A stretch of DNA of 64,000 nucleotides. It comes from Streptomyces sp. HSG2. Its GTDB lineage: Bacteria > Actinomycetota > Actinomycetes > Streptomycetales > Streptomycetaceae. The first letter of the stretch is position 1; each line of letters opens with the position of its first letter. A program made the translations under genes and the position numbers. The notes beneath the pieces are model-generated. The model worked only from the letters and a program-made list of their open reading frames with translations, did no database searches and was not told the origin of the DNA. Location: assembly GCF_016598575.1 (NCBI RefSeq), contig NZ_CP066801.1:4444501-4508500 (forward strand), read 5' to 3'. Positions 1 through 8,494 of this stretch are shown here, in pieces.

Positions 1-51
1 GCCTAGCCACCGACACAGGAAGCCCGCGCGTCTACGCGTGGGTGGAGTCAC
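1..51 (-). CDS. Start of an unidentified gene running off the left edge
   Basis: A GTG at 51-49 is preceded by GGAG (63-60) at a spacing of 8 nt and, further up, by a good sigma-70-like promoter. The 17 visible codons read MTPPTRRRAGFLCRWLG, a basic N-terminus that could begin a membrane or exported protein. Too little is visible to name a family. The call rests on the promoter, Shine-Dalgarno and start arrangement only. Confidence 0.4.
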   Translation of the reverse strand, partial: MTPPTRRRAGFLCRWLG

Positions 52-80
52 GTACCGTTCTCCAATCCGAGCGGCTGTTC

Positions 81-109
81 AGCATGGTCCTTCGGAATGC
101 CGCTGTCAA
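81..109 (-). promoter_or_regulatory. Promoter with consensus -35 box for the left-edge gene
   Basis: On the minus strand TTGACA (109-104) and CATGCT (86-81) are separated by exactly 17 bp. This is the best -35/-10 pair I saw in the window and points at the GTG at 51. The rest of 1-226 shows no supported gene. Confidence 0.5.
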
Positions 110-226
110 CGGTCGCACCCGGGTGGCGCACCCCGTCCCGGCGGGGCGCCGACCTCCGGGGCCCGAAGCGCGGGGCCCGGAGTCGATCGCGCCAGCCTGG
201 GCAGAGGGCGGGTCGATCCGCCCGGC

Positions 227-832
227 TCAGGCCGACAGCAGCACCGGTGCCCCGCGTCGGCCCGCCGTCGACGCCTCCGGGGTCAGCACCGGCCGCGGCA
301 CGAGGATCCCGCAACCCGTGCAGACCGGGCCCGACGAGGGTTCGTGGTCGAGGCCGTACCGCCACTCCAGTCGCTCGCTCCCGCATACCGGACACGCCGA
401 TCCCGGCTCGCGCTCCAGGGCGGTGATCAGCCGGCGCAGCACCTCGGCGAGGGGGTCGCGGGGGTGGTGAGCGGGGTCGTCGCACCAGGCCACGCCGAAA
501 CCGCCCCAGGTCAGCCGGTGCCAGTCCGCCGTACTCCCCGGCCTGCGCAGACCGTCGCGCTTCTCCTCGCGGCGCCGCGCGGCGAAGGCCGTCTCGTAGG
601 CCAGCCACACCGAACGCGCCTGCTCCAACTCGTCCAGCGCGGCCACGAGCCGCGCCGGCTCCGGCGACCTGTCCTCCGGTCCGAACCCCCACCGGGAACT
701 GAGGTGATCCCACGTCGCCCGGTGCCCGTAGGGGGCGAACCTCTCCAGGCACTTGCGCAGCGAGTACCGTCGCAGCGCCAGGTCGCACCGCGGATCGCGG
801 ACCTGTCTCGCCAGACTCCGGAAACCGGCCAT
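227..832 (-). CDS. Conserved hypothetical protein with C-terminal zinc ribbon
   Basis: This is a protein of about 201 residues that I do not recognise beyond its C-terminal metal site. Around residues 145-175 it carries CPVCGSE followed by CTGCG, a four-cysteine zinc-ribbon arrangement. The N-terminal two thirds are charged and helical-looking, with no signal peptide or membrane segment. The ATG at 832 follows GGAGGT (846-841) by 8 nt. An in-frame GTG one codon upstream is the alternative start. It is transcribed divergently from the penicillin-acylase gene across a 230 bp gap. A nucleic-acid or protein-binding role would be a guess. Confidence 0.7.
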   Translation of the reverse strand: MAGFRSLARQVRDPRCDLALRRYSLRKCLERFAPYGHRATWDHLSSRWGFGPEDRSPEPARLVAALDELEQARSVWLAYETAFAARRREEKRDGLRRPGSTADWHRLTWGGFGVAWCDDPAHHPRDPLAEVLRRLITALEREPGSACPVCGSERLEWRYGLDHEPSSGPVCTGCGILVPRPVLTPEASTAGRRGAPVLLSA

Positions 833-1062
833 CACCCTGCACCTCCGTCACACCTGCACCTGTAGTCCGGTCACTTCGGCGTCGCTGTACGGGTGGCGTA
901 CGGACGTCGCCGAGTAGACGTACGACCATGGAAATCGGCTCCACCCGATCTCCGACTGCCCCTCCCTCCGTCGCACAGGCCCCGAGAAGGCCGCGTCCCG
1001 CCCTTCCCACCCCGGCGTACCGGCGGTAACCTCCGGGCCCACCCACGTCTGGAGGAGCCGCT

Positions 1063-3846
1063 ATGCCTCGGCGCACCCCACGCACCGCGCTCGACAGACT
1101 GAGAACTCCCCGCTTGTTCCCCGGGTTCCTGAAGGTCGCCTCGGCGGGCGCGTTATTGGCCGGCCTGCTGTCGCCGTTCGCCCCCGCGGCGGCGGCCGAG
1201 CCAGAGTCACCGAAGTCCGCCGCCGCGGCCGTCGTCGATCACTGCGGCGACCAGTGCCACGACATCCTGCCGCCGGGTCAGAACGGCAACGCCACCCTGG
1301 TGCAGATCCTGCTGCACCAGGCGTTCGGCACCCGGCCTTCGCACTCCGACGACCAACTGGGCCCCTACGCCGACCTGGCCACCCGATACGGGTCGCTCAC
1401 CGACGACGCGATCGACGACTTCTTCCGCGACGCCTCCTTCGGCGTCCCCGCCGACCAGGTGGCCTCCACCATCCGGCCCGCCGGCCGGAGCGACGTGACC
1501 ATCGTCCGGGACAAGGCGACCGGCGTCCCCCACATCACCGGGACCACCCGCTACGGGACCGAGTTCGGCGCCGGCTACGCCGCCGCCCAGGATCGCCTGT
1601 GGCTGATGGACCTCTTCCGCAGGGTGGGGCGCGGCCAGTTGACGCCGTTCGCCGGAGGCGCCTCCGGGAACCAGGCGATGGAACAGCAGTTCTGGCGCCA
1701 GGCGCCCTACACGGAGCGGGAACTCCAGGAACAGATCGACAACGCCCTGGCCCGCGCCGGTTCCCGGGGCGAGCAGGCCCTCGCCGACGTCGAGGCCTAC
1801 CTCGACGGCATCAACTCCTACATCGACACCGCCGACCGGTGGCGCTTCTTCCCCGGGGAGTACGTGCTCACCGGGCACAAGAACGCCCTGACCAACTCCG
1901 GCACCATCGAGCACTTCGACTCCACCGACCTGGTCGCGCTGGCCTCGGTGGTCGGCGCCCTCTTCGGCGCGGGCGGCGGCGGCGAGGTCTCCAACGCCCT
2001 CTCGCTCCTGGCGGCGCAGGAGAAGTACGGCGTCACCGAGGGCACCCGGGTGTGGGAGTCCTTCCGGCAGCGCAACGACCCGGAGGCCGTGCTCACCCAG
2101 CGGAACGGCAGCTTCCCCTACTTGCCGCGACCCGACGACCCGCGGGGCACCGCCCTGCCCGACCCGGGGTCGGTGGTCGGCGAACCGCTGGTCCACGACC
2201 GCACCGGCAGTGCCGCCACGGCCGCCGCCACCAAGGCCTCCGAGGAGGCGACCGAGGCCGCGCTCACTTCCGCACGGACCGGCATGTCCAACGCCCTGGT
2301 GGTCGGTGGCGACCACACCGCCGGCGGCCATCCCATCGCGGTCTTCGGTCCGCAGACCGGCTACTTCGCCCCGCAGCTGCTCATGCTCCAGGAGATCCAG
2401 GGGCCCGGTATCAGCGCCCGGGGCGCCTCCTTCGCCGGGCTGAGCATGTACGTGCAACTCGGCCGCGGGCAGGACTACGCCTGGAGCGCCACCACCTCCG
2501 GCCAGGACGTCATCGACACCTACGCCGTGGAACTCTGCCAGGACGACTACCACTACCTGTACCGCGGCACCTGCACGCCCATGGAGAAGGTCGAGCGTCG
2601 GAACTCCTGGAAGCCGACCGTCGCCGACGGCACGAAGGCCGGCTCCTACACGATGCGGGTCTGGCGCACCGCCTACGGCCCCGTCCAGTACCGCGCCACT
2701 GTCGACGGCAAGAAGGTCGCCTACACCACGCTGCGCTCCTCCTTCCTCCACGAGGCCGACTCCATCATCGGTTTCCAGATGCTGAACGACCCGGACCACG
2801 TCACCGGTCCCGAGAGCTTCCAGAGTGCCACCCAGCACATCAACTACACCTTCAACTGGCTCTACGCCGACTCCGCGCACACCGCGTACTACAACAGCGG
2901 CGACAACCCGGTACGCGCCGAGGACGTCGACGCCGAGTTTCCGGTGTGGGCCGGTCCGGAGTTCGAGTGGAGGGGTTGGGACCCGGCGGACAACACGGCC
3001 GAGTACACCGCCCCCGACGCCCACCCGCAGTCGATCGACCAGGACTACTACATCTCCTGGAACAACAAGCAGGCGCGCGACTACACGACGGCGCCCTGGG
3101 GCAACGGCTCGGTGCACCGCGGCGATCTCCTGGACGACCGCGTCGCCGCGCTCGTCGAGGAGGGCGGCGTCACCCGGGCCGACCTGGTGAAGGCGATGGC
3201 CGAGGCCGGCGTGACCGACCTGCGTGCCGAGGCCGTCCTCCCGGGGCTGTTGGACGTGTTGGACGGAGCGGCGGACGCCGACCCGGTGGTCCGGGACGCC
3301 GTGGACAAGCTCACCGCCTGGGCCGCCTCCGGCGGCAAGCGAGCCGAGACGTCGCCCGGTTCGCGGACCTACGCGCACGCCGACGCCGTGCGTGTCATGG
3401 ACGCCTGGTGGCCGACCCTGGTACGCGCCGTGTTCGAGCCCGGCCTCGGATCCGACCTCTACACCGCGTTCACCCGCAATCTCCGTGTCGACGAGTCCCC
3501 GGCGGGCAGCCACGACGGCAGCGCCTTCCAACACGGCTGGTGGAGCTACGTCGACAAGGACCTGCGGGCAGTGCGCGGCGAGTCGGTCGAAGGTCCTCTC
3601 GCCCGCCCCTTCTGCGGCGACGGAGACCTGGCGGCCTGCCGCGACGTACTGATCACCACCCTGGCCGAGGCCGCCGGCAGGACGGCCGCACAGGTCTACC
3701 CCGGCGACGGAACCTGCCAGGCGGGTGACCAGTGGTGCGCCGACTCGATCCGCCATCAGGGACTGGGCGGTATCGGGCACGACGGGATCAGCTGGCAGAA
3801 CCGCCCGACCTACCAGCAGGTGGTCGAATTCACCTCGCACCGATGA
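1063..3846 (+). CDS. Secreted penicillin-acylase-family (Ntn) amidohydrolase
   Basis: The 927-residue precursor belongs to the penicillin G/acylhomoserine-lactone acylase family (peptidase S45, Ntn hydrolases). These enzymes cleave themselves into alpha and beta chains and hydrolyse amide-linked acyl groups. Residues 1-45 form an export signal (basic start, hydrophobic AGALLAGLLSPFA, AAAAE cleavage region), so the enzyme acts outside the membrane. The alpha-chain hallmark GAGYAAAQDRLWLMDLFRR is present. The beta-chain start falls in TGMSNALVVGG with Ser409 as the expected nucleophile. The length matches long actinobacterial members. GGAGGA stands just before the ATG. The substrate cannot be read from sequence: beta-lactam side chains, N-acyl-homoserine lactones or lipopeptide acyl chains are all handled by relatives. 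Confidence 0.88.
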   Translation: MPRRTPRTALDRLRTPRLFPGFLKVASAGALLAGLLSPFAPAAAAEPESPKSAAAAVVDHCGDQCHDILPPGQNGNATLVQILLHQAFGTRPSHSDDQLGPYADLATRYGSLTDDAIDDFFRDASFGVPADQVASTIRPAGRSDVTIVRDKATGVPHITGTTRYGTEFGAGYAAAQDRLWLMDLFRRVGRGQLTPFAGGASGNQAMEQQFWRQAPYTERELQEQIDNALARAGSRGEQALADVEAYLDGINSYIDTADRWRFFPGEYVLTGHKNALTNSGTIEHFDSTDLVALASVVGALFGAGGGGEVSNALSLLAAQEKYGVTEGTRVWESFRQRNDPEAVLTQRNGSFPYLPRPDDPRGTALPDPGSVVGEPLVHDRTGSAATAAATKASEEATEAALTSARTGMSNALVVGGDHTAGGHPIAVFGPQTGYFAPQLLMLQEIQGPGISARGASFAGLSMYVQLGRGQDYAWSATTSGQDVIDTYAVELCQDDYHYLYRGTCTPMEKVERRNSWKPTVADGTKAGSYTMRVWRTAYGPVQYRATVDGKKVAYTTLRSSFLHEADSIIGFQMLNDPDHVTGPESFQSATQHINYTFNWLYADSAHTAYYNSGDNPVRAEDVDAEFPVWAGPEFEWRGWDPADNTAEYTAPDAHPQSIDQDYYISWNNKQARDYTTAPWGNGSVHRGDLLDDRVAALVEEGGVTRADLVKAMAEAGVTDLRAEAVLPGLLDVLDGAADADPVVRDAVDKLTAWAASGGKRAETSPGSRTYAHADAVRVMDAWWPTLVRAVFEPGLGSDLYTAFTRNLRVDESPAGSHDGSAFQHGWWSYVDKDLRAVRGESVEGPLARPFCGDGDLAACRDVLITTLAEAAGRTAAQVYPGDGTCQAGDQWCADSIRHQGLGGIGHDGISWQNRPTYQQVVEFTSHR

Positions 3847-3885
3847 CGCGCTCCCTCGGCTGACGAGAAGGGCACGCCCGCACGA

Positions 3886-5136
3886 TCAGGGGTAGAGCAG
3901 GTACTGGCGGCGGACCTCGCGGAACGCCGCCAGTTCCGCCCGCCAGCCCGCCACCACCTCGTCGATCCCCGCTCCCGCGTCGATCGCCGTGCGCACCCAC
4001 GTCGACCCGGTCAGCCTGTCGATCCAGTGGTCCGGACGCCAGGCGAAGTCGCCCCACACCCGCCGCGCGGTGACCAGCAGGCCGACGCCCGTGCGCACCG
4101 GGTCGAAGCGCTCCCGGTCGTGGACGTGGAGTTGCAACCCGCCCGCGGTCCGGTCGCGGTACTTGGAGAAGGCGGGCGTGAAGTACGCCTCCCGGAAACG
4201 CACGCCGGGCAACTCCAGGGCGTTGGCCGCCGTCGCCCAGCGCCCGTCGACGCCCTCGGCCCCCAGGAGTTCGAAGGGGCGGGTCGTGCCGCGTCCCTCG
4301 GACAGGTTCGTGCCCTCGAACAGGCAGGTTCCGGCGTACGCGAGGGCGGTCGCGGGGGTCGGCATGTTCGGGCTCGGCGGCACCCAGGGGAGCCCGGTGT
4401 CCGAGGGGAAGTCCCTCCGGCGCCAGCCGGACATCGGGACCGTCCGCAGCTCCGGCGGCTCGCCCAGGAACTCGCCCGCGAAGAGCAGCGCCAGTTCCGC
4501 GACGGTCATGCCGTGGACCTGGGGGATCGGTCGCCGTCCCACGAAGCTCGCGAACTGCGGGCGCAGGACCGGCCCGAGGGCGGCCCGCCCGGAGATCGGG
4601 TTGGGCCGGTCCAATACCACGAACCGTTTTCCGGCGAGCCCGGCGGCCTCCATGCAGTCGTACAGGGTCCAGATGTAGGTGTAGAAGCGCGCTCCGACGT
4701 CCTGGATGTCGAAGACGACGGTGTCGACGCCCGAGGCGGTGAAGATCTCGGCGAGGGCCGGCCCGCTCCGGCGGTAGGTGTCGTAGACCGGAAGCCCGGT
4801 CGCCGGATCCTCGAAGCGGCCCTCGGAGTCACCCGCCTGGGCGGTGCCGCGGAAGCCGTGCTCCGGACCGAACACCGCGACGAGGTCGGCCCGCTCGTCC
4901 GCGTTCAGGACGTCCACGATGTGGCGCAGCCGCGAGGTGACCCCGGTGTGGTTGGTGACCAGCCCGAACCGCTGCCCGTCGAGCAGGCGGTAGCCGTCGG
5001 CCGCCAGGAGGTCGAAACCGGTGCGCGCCCCCCCTCCGCTCGTGGTGCCCGCCGCCTCGCCCGCCGCGGCCACGGTCGCGGTGCCCGCCACGGCGGCCGT
5101 CGAGGCGGCGAGCAGGGTCCGTCGGGACGGCGTCAA
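3886..5136 (-). CDS. NamZ-like exo-beta-N-acetylmuramidase (DUF1343), Tat-exported
   Basis: This 416-residue protein matches DUF1343, the family of NamZ, which removes N-acetylmuramic acid from non-reducing ends of peptidoglycan fragments. The N-terminus SRRTLLAAS followed by an alanine-rich hydrophobic stretch is a twin-arginine signal, so it is exported folded. Family landmarks are TNHTGVT, FGPEHGFRG, VFDIQDVGARFYTYIWTL and the proline/asparagine segment LDRPNPISG. The C-terminus RQYLLYP is typical. It is convergent with the acylase gene, 39 bp away, with no clear terminator between them. A cell-wall recycling role is inferred from family knowledge. Confidence 0.88.
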   Translation of the reverse strand: MTPSRRTLLAASTAAVAGTATVAAAGEAAGTTSGGGARTGFDLLAADGYRLLDGQRFGLVTNHTGVTSRLRHIVDVLNADERADLVAVFGPEHGFRGTAQAGDSEGRFEDPATGLPVYDTYRRSGPALAEIFTASGVDTVVFDIQDVGARFYTYIWTLYDCMEAAGLAGKRFVVLDRPNPISGRAALGPVLRPQFASFVGRRPIPQVHGMTVAELALLFAGEFLGEPPELRTVPMSGWRRRDFPSDTGLPWVPPSPNMPTPATALAYAGTCLFEGTNLSEGRGTTRPFELLGAEGVDGRWATAANALELPGVRFREAYFTPAFSKYRDRTAGGLQLHVHDRERFDPVRTGVGLLVTARRVWGDFAWRPDHWIDRLTGSTWVRTAIDAGAGIDEVVAGWRAELAAFREVRRQYLLYP

Positions 5137-5245
5137 GAGGTGACCTCCGGGATCGCGGTGCTGCCGGGAGCCCCCCGCCGCACGCTAGCGCCCCGCTGCC
5201 CGACATGGAACGAGGCGTGCCGCGGCCGACCCCTTCCACGGCACA

Positions 5246-5261
5246 TACCGACTGGTTAGCC
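5246..5261. promoter_or_regulatory. Operator-like site before the SDR/acyl-CoA synthetase/TetR operon
   Basis: TACCGACTGGTTAGCC matches the site before the APH/ACAD operon (10789-10804, minus-strand reading TACCGACCGGTCGGCA) at 13 of 16 positions. Both are imperfect palindromes of the ACCGACYGGT type bound by TetR-family lipid regulators. The local TetR gene is the obvious candidate. TAGCCT inside it could also serve as a -10 box. Confidence 0.5.
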
Positions 5262-5309
5262 TGACCACCGCGGGGGAGAGCAGCGCCGGATCCGTGTCGA
5301 GGGAGACCG

Positions 5310-6074
5310 ATGGTGACAAGCGTGCAGGACACCCGAGTCGTCGTCACCGGTGCGGGAGGAGGTATCGGAGCCGCGCTTGCCGGACGGTTCGCCGCGGGCG
5401 GCGCGCGTGTCGTGGTCAACGACGTGGACGCCGACCGTGCCGCGTCCGTGGCCGAGAAGATCGGCGGCGTGGCCGTTCCCGGCGACGCCGCCTCGATCGT
5501 GGAGGAGGCGCGTGCCGCGCTCGGCGGCGTGGTCGACGTCTACTGCGCCAACGCGGGCGTCGCGGAGAGCGGGTCCGAGGCGGCGGGCGAGGACGTCTGG
5601 GCCCGCTCCTGGGAAGTCAACGTCATGGCCCACGTCAGGGCGGCCGAGGCGCTGCTGCCGCAGTGGCTGGAGCGTGGTGCCGGGCGGTTCGTGTCCACCG
5701 TCTCCGCCGCCGGGCTGCTCGCCATGATCGGGGCCGCACCCTACAGCGTGACCAAGCACGGCGCCCTCGCCTTCGCCGAGTGGCTCTCCCTGACGTACCG
5801 ACACCGGGGCGTGAAGGTCCACGCGGTCTGCCCGCAGGGCGTGCGCACCGACATGCTCGCCGCCACCGGAAGCGCCGGGGAACTCGTGCTGGGACCCACC
5901 GCGATCGAGCCCGAGGAGGTGGTGGACGCCGTCTTCGACGGCATCGCGGCGGATCGCTTCCTGATCCTGCCGCACCCCGAGGTCGCCGGCTACTATCAGG
6001 CACGAGCCGCCGATCCCGAACGCTGGCTCACCGGCATGAATCGCCTCCAACGGGAATGGGAGGCGACCCGATGA
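5310..6074 (+). CDS. Short-chain dehydrogenase/reductase
   Basis: A 254-residue classical SDR. It shows the Rossmann motif TGAGGGIG near residue 11, the NAG motif (ANAGVAE), the catalytic Ser in STVSAAG and the YSVTKHG catalytic Tyr-Lys pair. It should oxidise or reduce a hydroxyl/keto group using NAD(P). It is the first gene of an operon and its TGA overlaps the ATG of the acyl-CoA synthetase (ATGA), so the two are translationally coupled. In the context of the neighbouring ACAD and APH-like kinase it could play the part of LvaD, the 4-oxoacyl-CoA reductase. That is inference from context, not from sequence identity. Confidence 0.87.
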   Translation: MVTSVQDTRVVVTGAGGGIGAALAGRFAAGGARVVVNDVDADRAASVAEKIGGVAVPGDAASIVEEARAALGGVVDVYCANAGVAESGSEAAGEDVWARSWEVNVMAHVRAAEALLPQWLERGAGRFVSTVSAAGLLAMIGAAPYSVTKHGALAFAEWLSLTYRHRGVKVHAVCPQGVRTDMLAATGSAGELVLGPTAIEPEEVVDAVFDGIAADRFLILPHPEVAGYYQARAADPERWLTGMNRLQREWEATR

Positions 6075-7735
6075 ACGCCGTCGGATATGCCGACCGTCCC
6101 TGGCGGCACCTGCTGACCGAGGCCCAGAAGGCGCCGGTCCGGCCCCGGGACTCCCTGGTGCACGCCCTGCGCGGGGCCGTCGTCGAGGCCCCCGACCGCC
6201 CCTTCCTCGCCTACTTCGACGGTCGACTCACCTACCGGCAGGTGGACGAGCTCAGCGACGGCGTCGCCGGCCACCTCGCCGGGCGGGGGCTGGAGCCGGG
6301 CGACCGGATAGCGGTGCTCCTCCAGAACTCGCCCCACTTCGTGCTGGCGGTGCTCGGAGCCTGGAAGGCCGGAGCCGTCGTGGTGCCGGTCAACCCGATG
6401 TACAAGTCCGGCGAGGTGGGGCACGTCCTCCGGGACTCCGGGGCCGTCGCGCTGATCTGCTCCGACCGGGCCTGGGACCCCTCCCTGCGGCGTACGGCCG
6501 CCGAATCGTCGGTACGGATCGTGCTCACCGCCTGCGAGCTGGACTTCCAGTCCCGAGGCGACACCCGGGTGCTGACCTTCCGACGAACGCCCCCGGCCGA
6601 GGACGCCGAGGACCTCGTCGCCGCGGCGCGCACCGGGCACCGCCCCTCCCCGCACGCCGCGCCGTCCCCCGACGACATCGCGCTCATCAGCTACACCTCG
6701 GGCACCAGCGGGACCCCCAAGGGCGCCACCAACACCCACCGCAACGTCATGTACAACGTCGAACGCCAGCGCGTCGGTCTCGCCCTGCCCCCGGGGCCGG
6801 TCTACTACGCGCTCGCCCCCCTCTTCCACATCACCGGTCTCGTCGCCCAGATGGGGGGCTGTCTGAACAGTGTCGGCACGCTCGTGCTCACCTACCGCTT
6901 CGAGACCGGCGTGGTGCTCGACGCCTTCGTCGAGCACCGTCCGCACTTCACGGTCGGCCCTTCCACCGCGTACATGGCGCTGGCCGCCCACCCGGCGGTG
7001 ACCCGGGACCACTTCGACTCCTTCGTCGTGGTCTCCTCCGGAGGCGCGCCGCTGCCGCCCACCCTCGTGGACGGGTTCCGTGAGCGCTTCGGTCCCTACA
7101 TCCACAACGGCTACGGGCTCACCGAGTCCACCGCGCCCATCGCTTCCGTCCCACCCCACCTCCGTGCCCCGGTGGACCCGGTCTCCGGGACGCTCGCGGT
7201 CGGCATACCCGGGCCGGACACCCTGGTGCGGATCCTCGACGAGGAAGGCGCCGAGGTGCCGTTCGGAGAGCGAGGGGAGATCGTCGCGAGCGGGCCCCAG
7301 GTGGTCCCCGGATACTGGAGGTGCCCGGAGGCGACCGAGCGGACCTTCCCCGGCGGCGAACTGCGCACCGGGGACATCGGCTTCATGGACCCGGAGGGCT
7401 GGCTCTACGTCGTCGACCGCAAGAAGGACATGATCAACGCTTCCGGGTTCAAGGTCTGGCCCAGAGAGGTCGAGGACGTCCTCTACACCCACCCGGCGGT
7501 GCGTGAGGCAGCCGTGGTGGGCGTACCCGACCCGTACCGGGGGGAGACCGTGAAGGCCTGCGTCAGTCTCCGGCCCGGAGCGGTCGTCGCCCCCGAGGAA
7601 CTGGTCCGCCACTGCGAGGAGCGGTTGGCCGCGTACAAGTACCCGCGCCAGGTGGAGATCCTGCCCGAGTTGCCGAAGACGGCGAGTGGGAAGATTCTCC
7701 GTCGGGAACTGCGCTCGGCCTCCCGGCACGAGTAG
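6071..7735 (+). CDS. Medium/long-chain acyl-CoA synthetase (AMP-binding)
   Basis: A 554-residue ANL-family adenylate-forming ligase that activates a carboxylic acid to its CoA thioester via an acyl-AMP. Motifs in order are YTSGTSGTPKGA (P-loop, A3), YGLTES (A5), RTGDIGF with VDRKKDMI (A7-A8) and a C-terminal PKTASGKILRR carrying the adenylation lysine. The ATG at 6071 overlaps the SDR stop. The reading frame is open further upstream, but that part lies inside the SDR gene and is not coding. It resembles FadD-type enzymes, and the chain length preference is not readable. It feeds the CoA-ester pathway formed with the divergent ACAD/APH pair. Confidence 0.88.
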   Translation: MNAVGYADRPWRHLLTEAQKAPVRPRDSLVHALRGAVVEAPDRPFLAYFDGRLTYRQVDELSDGVAGHLAGRGLEPGDRIAVLLQNSPHFVLAVLGAWKAGAVVVPVNPMYKSGEVGHVLRDSGAVALICSDRAWDPSLRRTAAESSVRIVLTACELDFQSRGDTRVLTFRRTPPAEDAEDLVAAARTGHRPSPHAAPSPDDIALISYTSGTSGTPKGATNTHRNVMYNVERQRVGLALPPGPVYYALAPLFHITGLVAQMGGCLNSVGTLVLTYRFETGVVLDAFVEHRPHFTVGPSTAYMALAAHPAVTRDHFDSFVVVSSGGAPLPPTLVDGFRERFGPYIHNGYGLTESTAPIASVPPHLRAPVDPVSGTLAVGIPGPDTLVRILDEEGAEVPFGERGEIVASGPQVVPGYWRCPEATERTFPGGELRTGDIGFMDPEGWLYVVDRKKDMINASGFKVWPREVEDVLYTHPAVREAAVVGVPDPYRGETVKACVSLRPGAVVAPEELVRHCEERLAAYKYPRQVEILPELPKTASGKILRRELRSASRHE

Positions 7736-7855
7736 GCGAGCGTGGGCCCGCCCGTGGCGCGCGCCCGGGGAGACCCGCGGCGCCCCGGCGGGGGCCGGGT
7801 CCGGGGTGTCACGGGCGACGGCGAGACCGAGCGAGACGAGAGGCAGGTGGCGACA

Positions 7856-8449
7856 GTGCCCCGGAACAGGGAAGGGGACGGCGCGCCGGTGCCGCGACGG
7901 CTGCTCGCCGCCGCCACCCGGCTCTTCGCCGAACAGGGCTACGACAGGACGTCGGTCCAGGAGATCGTCGAGGCGGCGGGGGTCACGAAGGGCGCGCTGT
8001 ACCACTACTTCGGTTCCAAGGACGATCTGCTGCACGAGATCTACGCGCGAGTGCTGCGGGTCCAGCAGGAGCGCCTGGACGCCTTCGCGGACGCGGACGG
8101 CCCGATCGAGGACCGGCTCCGCGCGGCGGCGGCGGACGTCGTCGTCACGACGATCGAGAACCTCGACGACGCGTCGATCTTCTTCCGCTCCATGCACCAC
8201 CTGAGCCCGGAGAAGAACAAGCAGGTACGGGTCGAGCGCCGGCGCTACCACGAGCGGTTCCGCGCCCTCGTGGAGGAGGGCCGGCGGGCCGGCGTCTTCT
8301 CCGGCGACACCCCGGCCGACTTGGTCGTGGACTACCACTTCGGGTCGGTCCACCACCTGTCCACCTGGTACCGCCCCGACGGCCCGCTCGGGCCGGAGCA
8401 GGTCGCGGCCCACCTCGCGGATCTGCTGATGCGGGCCCTGCGACCGTGA
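7856..8449 (+). CDS. TetR-family regulator, likely acyl-CoA responsive
   Basis: The N-terminal HTH is canonical: RRLLAAATRLFAEQGYDRTSVQEIVEAAGVTKGALYHYFGSKDDLL, broken here only by reading order. The C-terminal ligand domain has the pattern FRSMHHLSPEK followed by a basic helix, reminiscent of KstR2/FadR-type repressors that bind acyl-CoA. I chose the GTG at 7856 (about 197 aa) because AGGCAGG precedes it by 8 nt and the protein then starts shortly before the HTH. In-frame GTGs at 7847 and 7742 would add a proline/glycine/arginine-rich tail with no domain. It follows the acyl-CoA synthetase closely, and two operator-like sites flank the cassette. Confidence 0.85.
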   Translation: MPRNREGDGAPVPRRLLAAATRLFAEQGYDRTSVQEIVEAAGVTKGALYHYFGSKDDLLHEIYARVLRVQQERLDAFADADGPIEDRLRAAAADVVVTTIENLDDASIFFRSMHHLSPEKNKQVRVERRRYHERFRALVEEGRRAGVFSGDTPADLVVDYHFGSVHHLSTWYRPDGPLGPEQVAAHLADLLMRALRP

Positions 8450-8453
8450 CGCA

Positions 8454-8487
8454 CCGGTCGCCGGCCGGGCTACCGGCCTGCGACCGG
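8454..8487. terminator. Bidirectional hairpin between tetR and the ACAD gene
   Basis: CCGGTCGC plus GGCCGG pair with CCGGCC plus GCGACCGG (14 bp, one mismatch, four-base loop). It starts 5 bp after the TetR stop and lies just before the end of the convergent ACAD gene. There is no T-run, as is usual in this group. Confidence 0.6.
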
Positions 8488-8494
8488 CGACGGG

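Noticed and set aside
1207..3840. Very long open frames antisense to the acylase gene (and similar ones opposite metH, dop, glpK and arc)
   Set aside because: High G+C coding DNA gives open shadow frames. None shows a family motif or Shine-Dalgarno, and the true gene on the other strand is certain.
5294..6070. Upstream in-frame extension of the acyl-CoA synthetase
   Set aside because: It lies inside the SDR gene and encodes an arginine-rich low-complexity stretch; the ATGA junction at 6071 gives a normal start.
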